DNA of 64,000 nt, taken from a bacterium (lineage in GTDB: Bacteria; Myxococcota; UBA727; JAUIJE01). The position numbers and the translations under genes were made by a program. The notes beneath the pieces are model-generated. The model was not told the origin of the DNA, searched no databases, and saw only the letters and a program-made list of their open reading frames with translations. Below are positions 8,586 to 17,495 of the stretch, piece after piece. Positions within the stretch are counted from its first letter, which is position 1. Every line of letters begins with the position of its first letter. The DNA lies in the NCBI GenBank assembly GCA_030431455.1, contig JAUIJE010000003.1, positions 672,850 through 736,849 on the forward strand, given 5' to 3'.

Positions 8586-9329
8586 ATGGATCTGACCGGC
8601 TCTTTGCTTGCTGTCACATTGGTGCTCGTCCGGGTGGTGGGCTTTTTTATGTGGCTGCCCGTCATCGGGGGCGAGGGCGTGCCCAGCCGGGTCCGCCTCG
8701 GCTTCGGGGTCGCGGTCACCCTCGCGGTGGTCTCGTTCGTGCCCCCCCCGGCGGTCACCGACCAGCGCTTGTCCCATTTGGTCGTGGCCCTGGTCTCGGA
8801 GGTGGGGCTCGGCATCTCCGCGGGGCTGATCACCAAGATGTTCTTCCTCGCCCTCGAGGGGGCGGGCCACGCCGCGGGCAACGTCATGGGCATGGGCTTC
8901 GCCCAGACCTTCAACCCCGTCACCGGCACCCAATCCAACCCCCTGAGCAAACTCCTCACCCTCAGCGGCATGGCCTTCGCCCTCCACCAAGGTTTTCACG
9001 CTGAGGCCATCGCCTGGCTCGCCCATTCCCTGGTGGTCTTCCCCGTGGGCGAAGCCCCCTCGTGGCTCGCGGTGTCCCAAGGCCTGGTCACCCACGCCCT
9101 CGGCAGCATCGTGCTCGCCGTCCGCCTCGGCTTCCCCGTCGTCGGCGCGGTGACATTGGGCCACATCACCCTCGGCCTCCTCGGCCGCACCGCCCCCCAG
9201 CTCAATCTCCAAGCGGTGGGCTTTTCCATCGCCGTCGTCGCCGGCGGCGTCGTCGTCTACCAATCGGTGTACGACATCGGCCGCGCCGCGGCCGAGGCGA
9301 TGGTCCACGGGCTGTGGACCTTGGCGTAA
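8586..9329 (+). CDS. fliR: Flagellar export gate protein FliR
   Basis: 247 residues and polytopic. N-terminal helices are seen at residues about 5-35 (LVLVRVVGFFMWLPVIGG). The conserved region NVMGMGFAQTFNPVTG lies near residues 99-114, and later helices include ITLGLLGRTAPQLNLQAVGF near 197-216. FliR completes the FliPQR channel and is followed in most operons by flhB. Here flhB is separated by a 357-nt gap that holds an unusual duplication. Confidence 0.96.
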   Translation: MDLTGSLLAVTLVLVRVVGFFMWLPVIGGEGVPSRVRLGFGVAVTLAVVSFVPPPAVTDQRLSHLVVALVSEVGLGISAGLITKMFFLALEGAGHAAGNVMGMGFAQTFNPVTGTQSNPLSKLLTLSGMAFALHQGFHAEAIAWLAHSLVVFPVGEAPSWLAVSQGLVTHALGSIVLAVRLGFPVVGAVTLGHITLGLLGRTAPQLNLQAVGFSIAVVAGGVVVYQSVYDIGRAAAEAMVHGLWTLA

Positions 9330-9383
9330 AGGGGCCTCACCCCTAGATGAAGATCGTCAAACATCTGACGATCCGCTTCAAAC

Positions 9384-9440
9384 AAACCAGGCATAGCTGA
9401 TGCACACATCTCTGTGATGTCAGACGCCGACCGCGACGAC
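9384..9440 (+). repeat. Upstream copy of the flhB 5' end (57-bp direct repeat)
   Basis: These 57 bases recur at 9654-9710 with a single difference (C at 9431, A at 9701). The second copy contains the real flhB start codon and first eight codons. This first copy keeps the same ATG (9417) and codons but runs into an unrelated frame that does not continue FlhB. Both copies include a GG-N10-GC element (9390-9403 here) that loosely resembles a sigma-54 promoter. Confidence 0.85.
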
Positions 9441-9653
9441 GTGTCGTATGCGCCAGCATACGACACGCCGCGACGCGAGCGCAGCGAGCATGGAGCGGCG
9501 ACACCGGGGAGGAGCGGCAACGCTTCGCGTTGCTCAAGCCATTCCGAAGGAATGGCCACGCGATCTCGCTGAGCTTGCGAAGCGTGAGCCGCGGAGGGGG
9601 AGGGGACCTCCCCCCAGCGGTCGGCGTCACGCAAATGTCGGAAAAGACCGCAA
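9441..9653. repeat. Hairpin-rich spacer between the flhB direct repeats
   Basis: This 213-bp stretch carries no credible gene. It contains perfect short hairpins with 3-nt loops: GCAACGC-TTC-GCGTTGC at 9517-9533 and GCCATTCC-GAA-GGAATGGC at 9538-9556. Near-identical hairpins recur at 45702-45779, so it belongs to a dispersed repeat family. Its place between two copies of the flhB start suggests insertion with duplication of the target, or a tandem duplication followed by replacement. Confidence 0.65.
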
Positions 9654-9710
9654 AAACCAGGCATAGCTGATGCACACATCTCTGTGATGTCAGACGCCGA
9701 ACGCGACGAC
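9654..9710 (+). repeat. Downstream copy of the 57-bp direct repeat, containing the flhB start
   Basis: This copy matches 9384-9440 except at one base. It holds a GG-N10-GC element at 9660-9673, a GTG at 9684 and the flhB ATG at 9687. If the element were a sigma-54 promoter, transcription would begin at about 9685, leaving almost no leader. No Shine-Dalgarno sequence is visible, so flhB may be read leaderless or by read-through from fliR. Confidence 0.75.
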
Positions 9711-10757
9711 AAAACAGAAGAGCCATCTTTACAGAGACTTGACCAGCTCCGGAAAGACGGCGATGTGGCGATGTCCAAGGACATCGTCAGCGGTTTGGCG
9801 TTTGTGGCCGGGGCGCTGGCCATCATCTCCGCCGCGCCCACGGTGACCACGCAGCTCATCGGGCTGGTGCGCACGTCGATGAGCCAGGCCGGTCGGCTGC
9901 CCAAGACCGCCAAAGATGGGCTCAGCGATCTGCTCGACGCGGCCCTCATGCCGATGGGGCTGACCTTCGTGGCCGTGCTCGCGGCGGGGGCGATGGCCTT
10001 TTTCGCCACCGCGGCCCAGACCCAGATGGGGTTTTGGCCGGAGAAGCTCAAGCCGGACCCGAAGAAGATGTTTCAGGTCCAGCGGCTCACGAAGGTGTTC
10101 AAACGCGAGTTCGTCACCGACCTGCTGCTCGCGTTCCTCAAGGCGTTCGCGTTGCTCGGGCTGGTGCTGTTCTCGGTGGGGGACACCTGGCGCACCTGGC
10201 CGGGCCAGCTGTTCGCCCCCGTGGAGCACGGGCCCGCGGCGTGGTCGGCCCTGCTCGCGGGGGTGCTCCGGGGCGCCGCAGTGGCATTGGTGGCGATCGG
10301 GGGCATCGACTACTTCGTCCAGCACCGGCGCTACATGGACAAAGCGCGCATGACCAAAGAAGAGCTCAAGCGCGAACACAAGGACAACGAGGGCGACCCC
10401 CTCATCAAGAGCCAACGCAAGCGCAAACACCGCGAAATGTCCCAAGGCCGCATCGCCGAGGACGTGCCCGGTGCGGACGTGGTCGTGGTCAACCCCACCC
10501 ACATCGCCATCGCCATCCGCTACCGGGCCGGGGTCGACCGGGCCCCCACCGTGGTGTGCAAAGGCAAAGACCACCGCGCGGACCAAATCCGCGCCACCGC
10601 GCGCGAACACGGCGTGCCCATCGTCAAAGACATCCCTCTCGCCCGTCTTCTGTTCAAGCAGGTCAAAGTCGGCCGCGCCGTGCCCGAGGAAAGCTACCGG
10701 GCGGTGGCCGCGGTGTTGGCCTTCGTCTACCGCACCACCGGCCGCCGTCCGCAATAG
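9687..10757 (+). CDS. flhB: Flagellar export switch protein FlhB
   Basis: 356 residues. The N-terminus DDKTEEPSLQRLDQLRKDGD is the classic FlhB start. Four transmembrane helices follow to about residue 215. The cytoplasmic domain has the self-cleavage motif NPTH near residues 269-272, then IAIRYRAGVDRAPTVVCKG and a final MPxAR-like stretch. FlhB changes export specificity from hook to filament proteins after cleavage and contact with FliK. The ATG at 9687 is preferred over the GTG at 9684; no ribosome site is obvious. The first eight codons lie in a direct repeat. flhA follows after 10 nt. Confidence 0.97.
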   Translation: MSDAERDDKTEEPSLQRLDQLRKDGDVAMSKDIVSGLAFVAGALAIISAAPTVTTQLIGLVRTSMSQAGRLPKTAKDGLSDLLDAALMPMGLTFVAVLAAGAMAFFATAAQTQMGFWPEKLKPDPKKMFQVQRLTKVFKREFVTDLLLAFLKAFALLGLVLFSVGDTWRTWPGQLFAPVEHGPAAWSALLAGVLRGAAVALVAIGGIDYFVQHRRYMDKARMTKEELKREHKDNEGDPLIKSQRKRKHREMSQGRIAEDVPGADVVVVNPTHIAIAIRYRAGVDRAPTVVCKGKDHRADQIRATAREHGVPIVKDIPLARLLFKQVKVGRAVPEESYRAVAAVLAFVYRTTGRRPQ

Positions 10758-10767
10758 GGAATAGCGA

Positions 10768-12840
10768 ATGCCCGACGCCAACACCTCCTCCGCCGCCACC
10801 GCCAACGTCATGGGCTTTTTGATGCTCAGCATCCTCGCCATCCTGGTGCTGCCCGTGCCCGGGGTGGTCATGGATGGCCTGCTCGCGCTGTCCATCTCGC
10901 TGTCCACCCTCGCCCTGCTCGTCGCCGTCCGCATCAACCGGCCCCTGGACTTCTCTGTCTTTCCCGCTTTCTTGCTCATCAGCACCCTGTTCCGCCTCGG
11001 CCTCAACGTCGCCACCACCCGGCTCATCCTGCTCTCCGGGGGCGGGGACAAAGGGTCCACCGGGGCCCTCATCCGCGCGTTCGGCGAGTTCGCGGTGGGG
11101 GGCTCGGTCCTGGTCGGCGCGGTGGTGTTCCTCATCCTGTTGGTGGTCAACTTCATGGTCATCACCAAAGGCTCCACCCGCATCTCCGAGGTCGCGGCCC
11201 GCTTCACCCTCGACGCGTTGCCGGGCAAGCAGATGTCCATCGACGCCGACCTCGCCGCCGGCGCGATCAACGACAAACAAGCCCAGGCCCGGCGCGCCGA
11301 ACTCTCCCAAGAGGCGGAGTTCTTCGGGGCCATGGACGGCGCCTCCAAGTTTGTGCGCGGCGACGCCATCGCCGGCCTCATCATCACCGGCATCAACCTC
11401 GTGGGGGGCCTGGCCGCGGGCATCATCCGCGAGCAGATGGACATCGCCCAAGCGGTGAGCACCTACACCGTGCTCACCGTCGGCGACGGGCTCTTGTCCC
11501 AGATGCCCGCGCTGTTCATCTCCACCGCCGCGGGCATCGTGATCACCAAGGCCGGGACCCGCCGGGACCTCGCCGGCGAGCTCAAGCGCCAAGTCATCGG
11601 CAACCCCCACGTGCTCATGAGCGTCGGGGCAGTGGCATTGGCGATGGGCCTGCTCCCGGGCATGCCGTTGCTCGCCTTCGGGGTCATCGGCATCTTGCTG
11701 TTCGTGCTCGCGCGCTTCGCGGCCAACGCGGAGAAAAAGCGCCAAGCCGACCCTGAGGCCAAAAAGGCCGCCAGCGCCCCGGCCGAGACCCGCATCGAAG
11801 ACCTGCTCCAGCTCGAGCCCCTCGAGGTCGAACTCGGGGTGGGCCTGGTCTCGCTCATCGACGGGCCCGGCGGCGGCGAACTCCCCGGCCGGGTCACCGC
11901 CCTGCGCAAACAAATTGCATCCGAGCTCGGCCTCGTGCTCCCCCAAGTCCATCTCAAGGACAGCCTCACCCTCGAGCCCAACCGCTACCGGGTGCTGTTG
12001 CGCGGCATCGAGTGCGGGACCGGCACCGCCTACGCGGATCGCCAGATGGCCATCGACCCCTCGGGGGCCGTGCCCGACGTCGACGGCATCGCCGAGATCG
12101 AGCCCACCTTTGGCCTGCAGGTCCGTTGGGTGGAAAAGCAAAAAGCCACCGCGGCCGAGCGCATGGGCTATTCCCTGGTCGACCCCGCCTCGGTGGTCAC
12201 CACCCACCTCGGCGAAGTGTTGCGCCGCAACGCCCACGAGCTCGTCGGCCGCCAAGAGACCCAAGAGCTGCTCAACGTGGTGGCCCGGTCCAACCCCAAG
12301 CTCGTCGAGGACGTCATCCCCGGCGTGGTGACCCTCGGGGAGCTCGCGGTGGTGGTGCGCAACCTCCTCCAAGAAGGGGTCAGCATCCGCGACTTCCGCA
12401 CCATCATCGAAGCGGTGGCCGACGCGGCCCAAAAGTCCAAAGAACCACATTTCCTCACCGACGCGGTGCGCGGTCGCCTCTGTCGGGTCATCACCTCCCG
12501 CATCGCCGAGGACGACGTGGTGCACGCGGTGGTGCTCTCCCCCGACACGGAGCTGACGCTCCGGGCCGCCCTCGGCCACAACGACGGCGAGGTGGTGCTC
12601 GCCCCCGACATCCACACCGCCCGCGGCCTGCTCGACGGCCTCAAGCGCGAGACCGCGGAGCTCGCCGGCCAAGGTCTGCCCGCGGTGGTCATCGCCCCGC
12701 CCGACCTCCGCCGCCCGCTCTTCCTGTTCGCCGCGCGCTTCGTGGCCGACCTCACCGTGGTCAGCGCCCGCGAGCTCGCCCCCGGCACCCGCATCGAGCG
12801 TCATGGGGACATCACCCTGCGCCCGGCCCGCGCGGCATGA
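10768..12840 (+). CDS. flhA: Flagellar export gate protein FlhA
   Basis: 690 residues, the normal family size. Eight transmembrane helices occupy residues about 15-320. The conserved FHIPEP-type loop is present (RFTLDALPGKQMSIDADLAA near 149-168, then RRAELSQEAEFFGAMDGASK). The C-terminal cytoplasmic domain, residues about 335-690, has the typical LGDVLRRN-like segment (VVTTHLGEVLRRNAHELVG) that docks chaperone-substrate complexes. FlhA forms the nonameric export ring and is coupled to the proton-motive force. It is followed by flhF and flhG, the usual order in polar flagellates. Confidence 0.98.
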   Translation: MPDANTSSAATANVMGFLMLSILAILVLPVPGVVMDGLLALSISLSTLALLVAVRINRPLDFSVFPAFLLISTLFRLGLNVATTRLILLSGGGDKGSTGALIRAFGEFAVGGSVLVGAVVFLILLVVNFMVITKGSTRISEVAARFTLDALPGKQMSIDADLAAGAINDKQAQARRAELSQEAEFFGAMDGASKFVRGDAIAGLIITGINLVGGLAAGIIREQMDIAQAVSTYTVLTVGDGLLSQMPALFISTAAGIVITKAGTRRDLAGELKRQVIGNPHVLMSVGAVALAMGLLPGMPLLAFGVIGILLFVLARFAANAEKKRQADPEAKKAASAPAETRIEDLLQLEPLEVELGVGLVSLIDGPGGGELPGRVTALRKQIASELGLVLPQVHLKDSLTLEPNRYRVLLRGIECGTGTAYADRQMAIDPSGAVPDVDGIAEIEPTFGLQVRWVEKQKATAAERMGYSLVDPASVVTTHLGEVLRRNAHELVGRQETQELLNVVARSNPKLVEDVIPGVVTLGELAVVVRNLLQEGVSIRDFRTIIEAVADAAQKSKEPHFLTDAVRGRLCRVITSRIAEDDVVHAVVLSPDTELTLRAALGHNDGEVVLAPDIHTARGLLDGLKRETAELAGQGLPAVVIAPPDLRRPLFLFAARFVADLTVVSARELAPGTRIERHGDITLRPARAA

Positions 12841-12969
12841 CTTTGACAGCGTCACGCCGCCGTCGTCAGAAAGGCGACTGCGAGACCGAAAAAGCGCATA
12901 GCCATGCGGGTCTCAAAGCTGGAACGCCCCCTGCAATACCTCTGTCGAACCGCCACTGACGAGGCCCCC

Positions 12970-14166
12970 ATGGAACCTGCCGCTTCTTTCTTCGACGAGC
13001 CCCGCACCTTCCGCGCGAAGACGCCCCAGGGGGCGCTCGCCGCGGTCAAGGCCGCGCTCGGCCCCGACGCCATCATCATGTCCTGCGAAGAAGTCGGCAA
13101 AAGCCTGTTCAAGCCCGCCACCATCGAAGTGGTGGCCCGCGCCCCGCACGCCCTCGACCCCAGCGCCCTCGCCGCCCCCCTCCCTGCCCGCCGCGACGAC
13201 GACGACGACACCGCCGAAGCCCACCGCGAAGACGACGAGACCGCCACCCCCTTGTCGGTGGCCCGCGCCTCCCGCGCCTTCGGCTTCGCCCCCCAAAACG
13301 GCCCCAAGGGTCCCACCAAGCGCCGCTCCATCCCGGGCACCAACCGCCGCTCCATCCCCCGCACCCCCAGCCACGACGGCGTGCCCGGGCCGGTGGACAT
13401 CGACCCCGAGTCCATCCTCATCGACCTCGGCATCGACCCCCTGCTCGCCCGGGAACTGTCGGTGGACATGGGCCCCCGCGACGACCAACGCGGGGTGCTC
13501 CAGAGCGCGCGCCGCATGCTCAAGAACCAAGTGACATTGTCGCGTCCGCCCTGGACCCCGGACCCCACCAACGAGCGGTCGGTCATCGCCTTGCTCGGCC
13601 CCACCGGCGCGGGCAAGACCACCACCGCGGCCAAGATCGCGGCCCGGGCGATGATGGAGCGCGGTCTCAAGGTCGTGCTCATCACCCTCGACCACTACCG
13701 GGTGGGCGCCGCCGACCAGCTCCTTCGCTACGGCGACCTCATGGGGGTCCAGGTCATCCCCGCCGCCGACCCCAAGTCCTTCACCCGCGCCCTCGACAAC
13801 TGCCTCGACGCCGACCTCGTGCTCGTCGACACCGCCGGCCGCTCGCCCCACGACCACCAGACCATCGCCCAGCAGGCCGCGACCTTGCGCCTGTGCCCCG
13901 ACGTCGAGCGGGTGCTGGTGGTGCCCGCCACCACCTCGGGCCGCCAACTCGGCCGGGTCCATGAGCGCTTCTTGCCCATGGGACTGGATCGCATGATCGT
14001 GACCAAGGTCGACGAGAGCGAAGGCCCCGCCTCGGTGCTCTCGGTGGCCGCCCGCCTCGAGATCCCCCTCGCCGCCATGGGCGACGGCCAGAGCGTCACC
14101 GACGATCTCCGCCGCGTCACCTGGGATTGGCTCCTCTCCGACTTCTCCGCCGCCGTCTCGGCTTAG
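12970..14166 (+). CDS. flhF: SRP-type GTPase FlhF (flagellar placement)
   Basis: 398 residues from the ATG at 12970, which has GAGG 5 nt upstream and gives the family N-terminus (RTFRAKTPQGALAAVKAALG). An in-frame ATG at 12904 is less likely. A low-complexity linker fills residues about 70-135. The SRP-like NG domain carries the P-loop GPTGAGKTTTAAKIA near residues 211-225, then LDHYRVGAADQL, VDTAGRSPHD near 284-293 and TKVDES near 344-349. FlhF marks the pole and recruits the first basal-body components. It is followed by flhG, its GTPase-activating partner, after 25 nt. Confidence 0.96.
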   Translation: MEPAASFFDEPRTFRAKTPQGALAAVKAALGPDAIIMSCEEVGKSLFKPATIEVVARAPHALDPSALAAPLPARRDDDDDTAEAHREDDETATPLSVARASRAFGFAPQNGPKGPTKRRSIPGTNRRSIPRTPSHDGVPGPVDIDPESILIDLGIDPLLARELSVDMGPRDDQRGVLQSARRMLKNQVTLSRPPWTPDPTNERSVIALLGPTGAGKTTTAAKIAARAMMERGLKVVLITLDHYRVGAADQLLRYGDLMGVQVIPAADPKSFTRALDNCLDADLVLVDTAGRSPHDHQTIAQQAATLRLCPDVERVLVVPATTSGRQLGRVHERFLPMGLDRMIVTKVDESEGPASVLSVAARLEIPLAAMGDGQSVTDDLRRVTWDWLLSDFSAAVSA

Positions 14167-14191
14167 GCCGCAGCCAGGATTTGAGTTCCTC

Positions 14192-15064
14192 ATGCTGGAC
14201 ACCAACACCATGAACCAACTGCACCACGCACCCACCCCCCAACCGAAAACCGCCGACCAGCGACTTCGGGTGTTCGGGGTGTTCTCGGGCAAAGGCGGCG
14301 TCGGCAAGAGCTGCCTCGCGGTCAACCTCGCCTGTGTGATGGCCGAGCGGGGCCGCAAGGTCCTGGTCATCGACGCCGACCTCGGCCTCGCCAACGCCGA
14401 GATTCTCCTCGGCATTCGGCCACGCTACCACATTGGGGACATCATCCGCGGCCGGGCTCTCTCCGAGGTCGTGTCCGACGGCCCCCACGGTCTCGGGGTG
14501 CTGTCCGGGGGCTCCGGGGTGGCCGAGCTCGCCGCCATCTCCGACGACGAAAAGTCGATGCTCATCTCCGCCCTCGACACCATCGAGGACGAGTACGACA
14601 CCCTGGTCATCGATGCCGGGGCCGGGGTGGGCGAGAACGTGCGCTTCTTCATCGGCGCCTCCCACGAGCGCATCCTCGTGCTCGACCCCGAGCCCACCGC
14701 CATGACCGACGCCTACGCCGCGGCCAAGGTCATGGGCGAACACGGCATCCGTCACCTCTCGGTGATCGTCAACCGCGTCAACAGCGAGCTCGAGGCCCGG
14801 ACCGTGTTCCGCCTCCTCGCCGATGTCGCGCATAAACATTTGCCGATTCGTCTCAGCTTCGTCGGCGCCATCCCCCGCGACCCCGCGGTGGCCCGGGCGG
14901 TGAGCCGCTGCCAACCCGTCATCGACGTGTTCCCCCGCAGCGCCGCCGCCCTGTCCTACGCCCAGGTCGCGGACCGGTTGCTCGCCCACGCCCCCGACGA
15001 GGTCGGGCTCGACGGGGGCCTGAAGTTCATGTGGAACCGCCTGCTGCGGGAGACTGAAAAATGA
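14192..15064 (+). CDS. flhG: MinD-like ATPase FlhG (flagellar number control)
   Basis: 290 residues. The deviant Walker A motif FSGKGGVGKSCLAVNLA lies at about residues 30-46, Walker B VLVIDADLGLANAE near 57-70, and the switch region VIDAGAGVGENV near 144-155. An N-terminal extension with Gln and His before the P-loop (MNQLHHAPTP) may be the FlhF-activating helix. FlhG limits flagella to one pole or a set number. The ATG at 14192 is used; 14210 is an alternative. The stop overlaps the fliA start (ATGA). Confidence 0.95.
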   Translation: MLDTNTMNQLHHAPTPQPKTADQRLRVFGVFSGKGGVGKSCLAVNLACVMAERGRKVLVIDADLGLANAEILLGIRPRYHIGDIIRGRALSEVVSDGPHGLGVLSGGSGVAELAAISDDEKSMLISALDTIEDEYDTLVIDAGAGVGENVRFFIGASHERILVLDPEPTAMTDAYAAAKVMGEHGIRHLSVIVNRVNSELEARTVFRLLADVAHKHLPIRLSFVGAIPRDPAVARAVSRCQPVIDVFPRSAAALSYAQVADRLLAHAPDEVGLDGGLKFMWNRLLRETEK

Positions 15065-15777
15065 GAGCCGCTCACCGCGCCATCGCTGCGTATCAAGAAC
15101 AGCTCGACCTCGACGCGCTGGTCCGTTCGCACAGCCACGTCATCGACCGCTGCGCCCGGGCCCTGGTGCGCAAGACCGGCATCACCAGCATCTACGACGA
15201 CCTGTGGTCGGCGGGGGCGATGGGCTTGGTCGACGCGGCCCAACGGTTCAAGCCCAGCGCGGGCAAGGACTTCACCGGCTTCGTCGAGCACCGCATCCGC
15301 GGGGCCATGCTCGATGAGCTGCGCCGGATGGACCACCTGCCCCGCCGCCTGCGCACCCAGGTCAAAGGGGTGGACAAGGTCCGCAAGCAACTCCAGGTCC
15401 AGCTCGGCCGCGACCCCACCGTCGAGGAGCTCGCCGAGGAGATGGAGTGCACCATCGAGAACGTGCAGCGGCTGGAAAAACTCGCCGAGCCCACCGTGTC
15501 TCTCGACGCCCTCGGCCACGTCGGGGCCCAGACCGACGAGAACACCGACGCGCTGTTCTTGATTCAAGACCACGAGCGCAAAGAACAACTCCGCGCCGCC
15601 ATCGAACAACTCCCCGAACGCTTGGCCGTGATCCTCGGGCTCCGCTACACCGAGTCCCTCAGCTACCGCGAGATCGGCGACATGATGGGCATCAGCGACG
15701 CGCGGGTGGCCCAACTTCACCGCCGGGCCATCGAGCTGCTCCGGGACGCGCTCTCGTCTGAAGGAGGCCCCCAATGA
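15061..15777 (+). CDS. fliA: Flagellar sigma factor FliA (sigma-28)
   Basis: 238 residues, the usual FliA length. Region 2 lies at residues about 14-85 (YDDLWSAGAMGLVDAAQRFK, FVEHRIRGAMLDELRRMD), region 3 at about 90-150 and region 4 with a helix-turn-helix at about 180-232 (LSYREIGDMMGISDARVAQLH). FliA directs late flagellar transcription and is held by FlgM until the hook is complete; flgM is present at 32964. A GGGAG site lies 8 nt before the ATG. I found no clear sigma-28 promoter in the window, so its targets here are uncertain. Confidence 0.94.
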   Translation: MRAAHRAIAAYQEQLDLDALVRSHSHVIDRCARALVRKTGITSIYDDLWSAGAMGLVDAAQRFKPSAGKDFTGFVEHRIRGAMLDELRRMDHLPRRLRTQVKGVDKVRKQLQVQLGRDPTVEELAEEMECTIENVQRLEKLAEPTVSLDALGHVGAQTDENTDALFLIQDHERKEQLRAAIEQLPERLAVILGLRYTESLSYREIGDMMGISDARVAQLHRRAIELLRDALSSEGGPQ

Positions 15778-15803
15778 CACTGCACCACGCCGCCAGCGCC
15801 GGG

Positions 15804-16235
15804 CTAGGGCTCGGGCAATCCCTCTCCCGATCGTTGCGCGATCTCGTCCTCTTCCCGTCGATCGCGGCGGCGGCGCTGCTCGTCGCGTTCCTCCAGGTTC
15901 CGCTCGACCAACCGGTCGGCCGCGCGCCGCTCTTGCGCAGCCTTGAGCAAGCGGCCCTGCGCCCCCCGGTGGGCTTGTTGGGCCTTGGTCAATGCCTCGT
16001 GGGCGGCGTGCACCTCGTGCCGCAACCGCGCCTGAGCGGCCTCGTGGGTCGCGAGCAACGACGCGTCGGTGATCACCATCGCCGCGTGTTCCCGGAGCCG
16101 GGCTTCAAGTTCACCCACGCGGCCCCGGGCTTGCTCGACGAGCTCATGGGCCTCCGCCACCGCCCGCCCGGCCGCTTCTTCGGTGGTCTTGCGGAACCGC
16201 ACCAACCCATCGAACGGGGTCTTCTTCGTCGCCAA
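15804..16235 (-). CDS. fliJ: FliJ-like export protein, reversed
   Basis: 143 residues, almost entirely predicted coiled coil and highly charged. The N-terminus TPFDGLVRFRKTTEEAAGRA and the C-terminus AQERRAADRLVERNLEERDE followed by EEDEIAQR match the FliJ pattern, including a late LxExxLEExDE-FAxR-like stretch. FliJ is an export chaperone-escort and ATPase stalk protein, normally encoded right after fliI. Here it is on the other strand, about 15 kb away, just after fliA. The size and export-locus context support the call; coiled-coil proteins are easy to misassign, so confidence is moderate. A + strand reading of the same bases is a weaker candidate. Confidence 0.7.
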   Translation of the reverse strand: MATKKTPFDGLVRFRKTTEEAAGRAVAEAHELVEQARGRVGELEARLREHAAMVITDASLLATHEAAQARLRHEVHAAHEALTKAQQAHRGAQGRLLKAAQERRAADRLVERNLEERDEQRRRRDRREEDEIAQRSGEGLPEP

Positions 16236-16312
16236 TCGATGGTCCTTCCCGGGCTGCCCGCGCCCGCCGCCAAGGCGCCGCTGCTCGTAGTCTACCTGCC
16301 GGGAGAAGCCCC

Positions 16313-17434
16313 GTGAATCAGATGTCCACCGCCAGCACCATCAACCCCCCCGCGCCCAACCCCGCCGCGTCCGAGCGCATGCTCGCGATCTTGGACAAGG
16401 CCGCCGAGCTCAACGCGTCCGACATCCACATCCGGGCCGACCAGGGCGTGTTCGTCCGGGCCTCGGGCAAGCTGCGCCGGTTGGAGGTGCCCGCGGTCTC
16501 GGTCGACGACGTGGCCGCGATGATCACGGTGACGGCCAAGCGCCACCTGCCGGTGATCGGCGAGCCCCCCGGTCACTTTGAGTATTCGTTTGAAGCCCGC
16601 AATCGCTCGCGGTACCGCACCCACGCGTTCTTGGAGGAAGGGCGCTGGGCGATCACCATTCGGGTGGTGCCGCTGCAAGTGCCCAGCTTTTCACAGTTGC
16701 GCTTGCCCCCGATCGTCAAGCAATACACCGAGGTCAAACCCGGTCTCATCCTCGTCACCGGCCCCACCGGCAGCGGCAAGAGCACCACCACCGCGGCGAT
16801 CCTCGAGTTCATCGCCAGCAGCCACGAGGTCCACATCGTCTCCATCGAGGACCCCATCGAGTACCGCCTCCACGGCGACCGCGCGTGCATCACCCAACGC
16901 GAAGTCGGGCGCGACGCCCCCGACTTCACCGTGGGCACCATCGCGGCGATGCGCGAAGACCCCGACGTGCTCTTCATCGGTGAGCTGCGCACCCCCGAGT
17001 CCATCGAGGCGGCGCTGTCCGCGGCCGAGACCGGTCACATGGTGATCAGCACCTTTCACACCAGCACCTGCGTGAGCACCATCAACCGGCTCATCGCCGC
17101 GTTCCCGCCCGACGCCCAAGGCGCGGCCCGGGAGCGGTTGGCGGACTCGTTGCGCGGCCTGATGGTCCAGCGGCTGCTGCCGTTGGTCAACGGCCACGGC
17201 CAGGTGCTCGCCACCGAGGCGATGGTGAACAACTACTCGGTGAAGGAACACATCCGGGATCCCCAGAAGACGCGGACGTTGCCGAAGTTCCTCGAGCGCA
17301 GTGGTGATTCGGGTATGCACAGTTTCGATCAATCCCTGTACCAGCTGTTGCAGGGTCGTCTCATCACGCCGGGCACCGCGCTGGCCTCGGCGGAGTCGCC
17401 GGGAGATTTCCGGCGGCGGTTCAAGATCGAGTGA
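16313..17434 (+). CDS. PilT/PilU-type twitching motility ATPase
   Basis: 373 residues. The N-terminal PAS-like domain has AAELNASDIHIRAD. The Walker A motif GPTGSGKSTTTAA lies near residues 149-161, the Asp box IEDPIEYRL near 178-186, the Walker B-like REDPDVLFIGELR near 214-226 and the His box ETGHMVISTFHTS. This is a hexameric secretion-type ATPase that retracts type IV pili. The terminal AIRNLIRE motif of classic PilT is not evident, so it could be PilU-like. Start is a GTG with GGGAGAAG upstream; ATG at 16322 is possible. No other pilus gene is in the window. A strong terminator follows. Confidence 0.88.
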   Translation: MNQMSTASTINPPAPNPAASERMLAILDKAAELNASDIHIRADQGVFVRASGKLRRLEVPAVSVDDVAAMITVTAKRHLPVIGEPPGHFEYSFEARNRSRYRTHAFLEEGRWAITIRVVPLQVPSFSQLRLPPIVKQYTEVKPGLILVTGPTGSGKSTTTAAILEFIASSHEVHIVSIEDPIEYRLHGDRACITQREVGRDAPDFTVGTIAAMREDPDVLFIGELRTPESIEAALSAAETGHMVISTFHTSTCVSTINRLIAAFPPDAQGAARERLADSLRGLMVQRLLPLVNGHGQVLATEAMVNNYSVKEHIRDPQKTRTLPKFLERSGDSGMHSFDQSLYQLLQGRLITPGTALASAESPGDFRRRFKIE

Positions 17435-17495
17435 GTTTGTGAGTTTGTGAGTTTCTTGGTTGTGGGACGTGGTTGTCCCGCTTTGGATTGCAGAG

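Noticed and set aside
6900..9308. An 802-codon minus strand frame across fliO-fliR
   Set aside because: It mirrors membrane-protein genes with certain identity and reads as His/Gly/Asp-rich noise.
15774..16316. A + strand frame of 180 codons opposite fliJ
   Set aside because: The minus strand frame gives a typical charged coiled coil with FliJ-like ends; the + strand product has no recognisable features.
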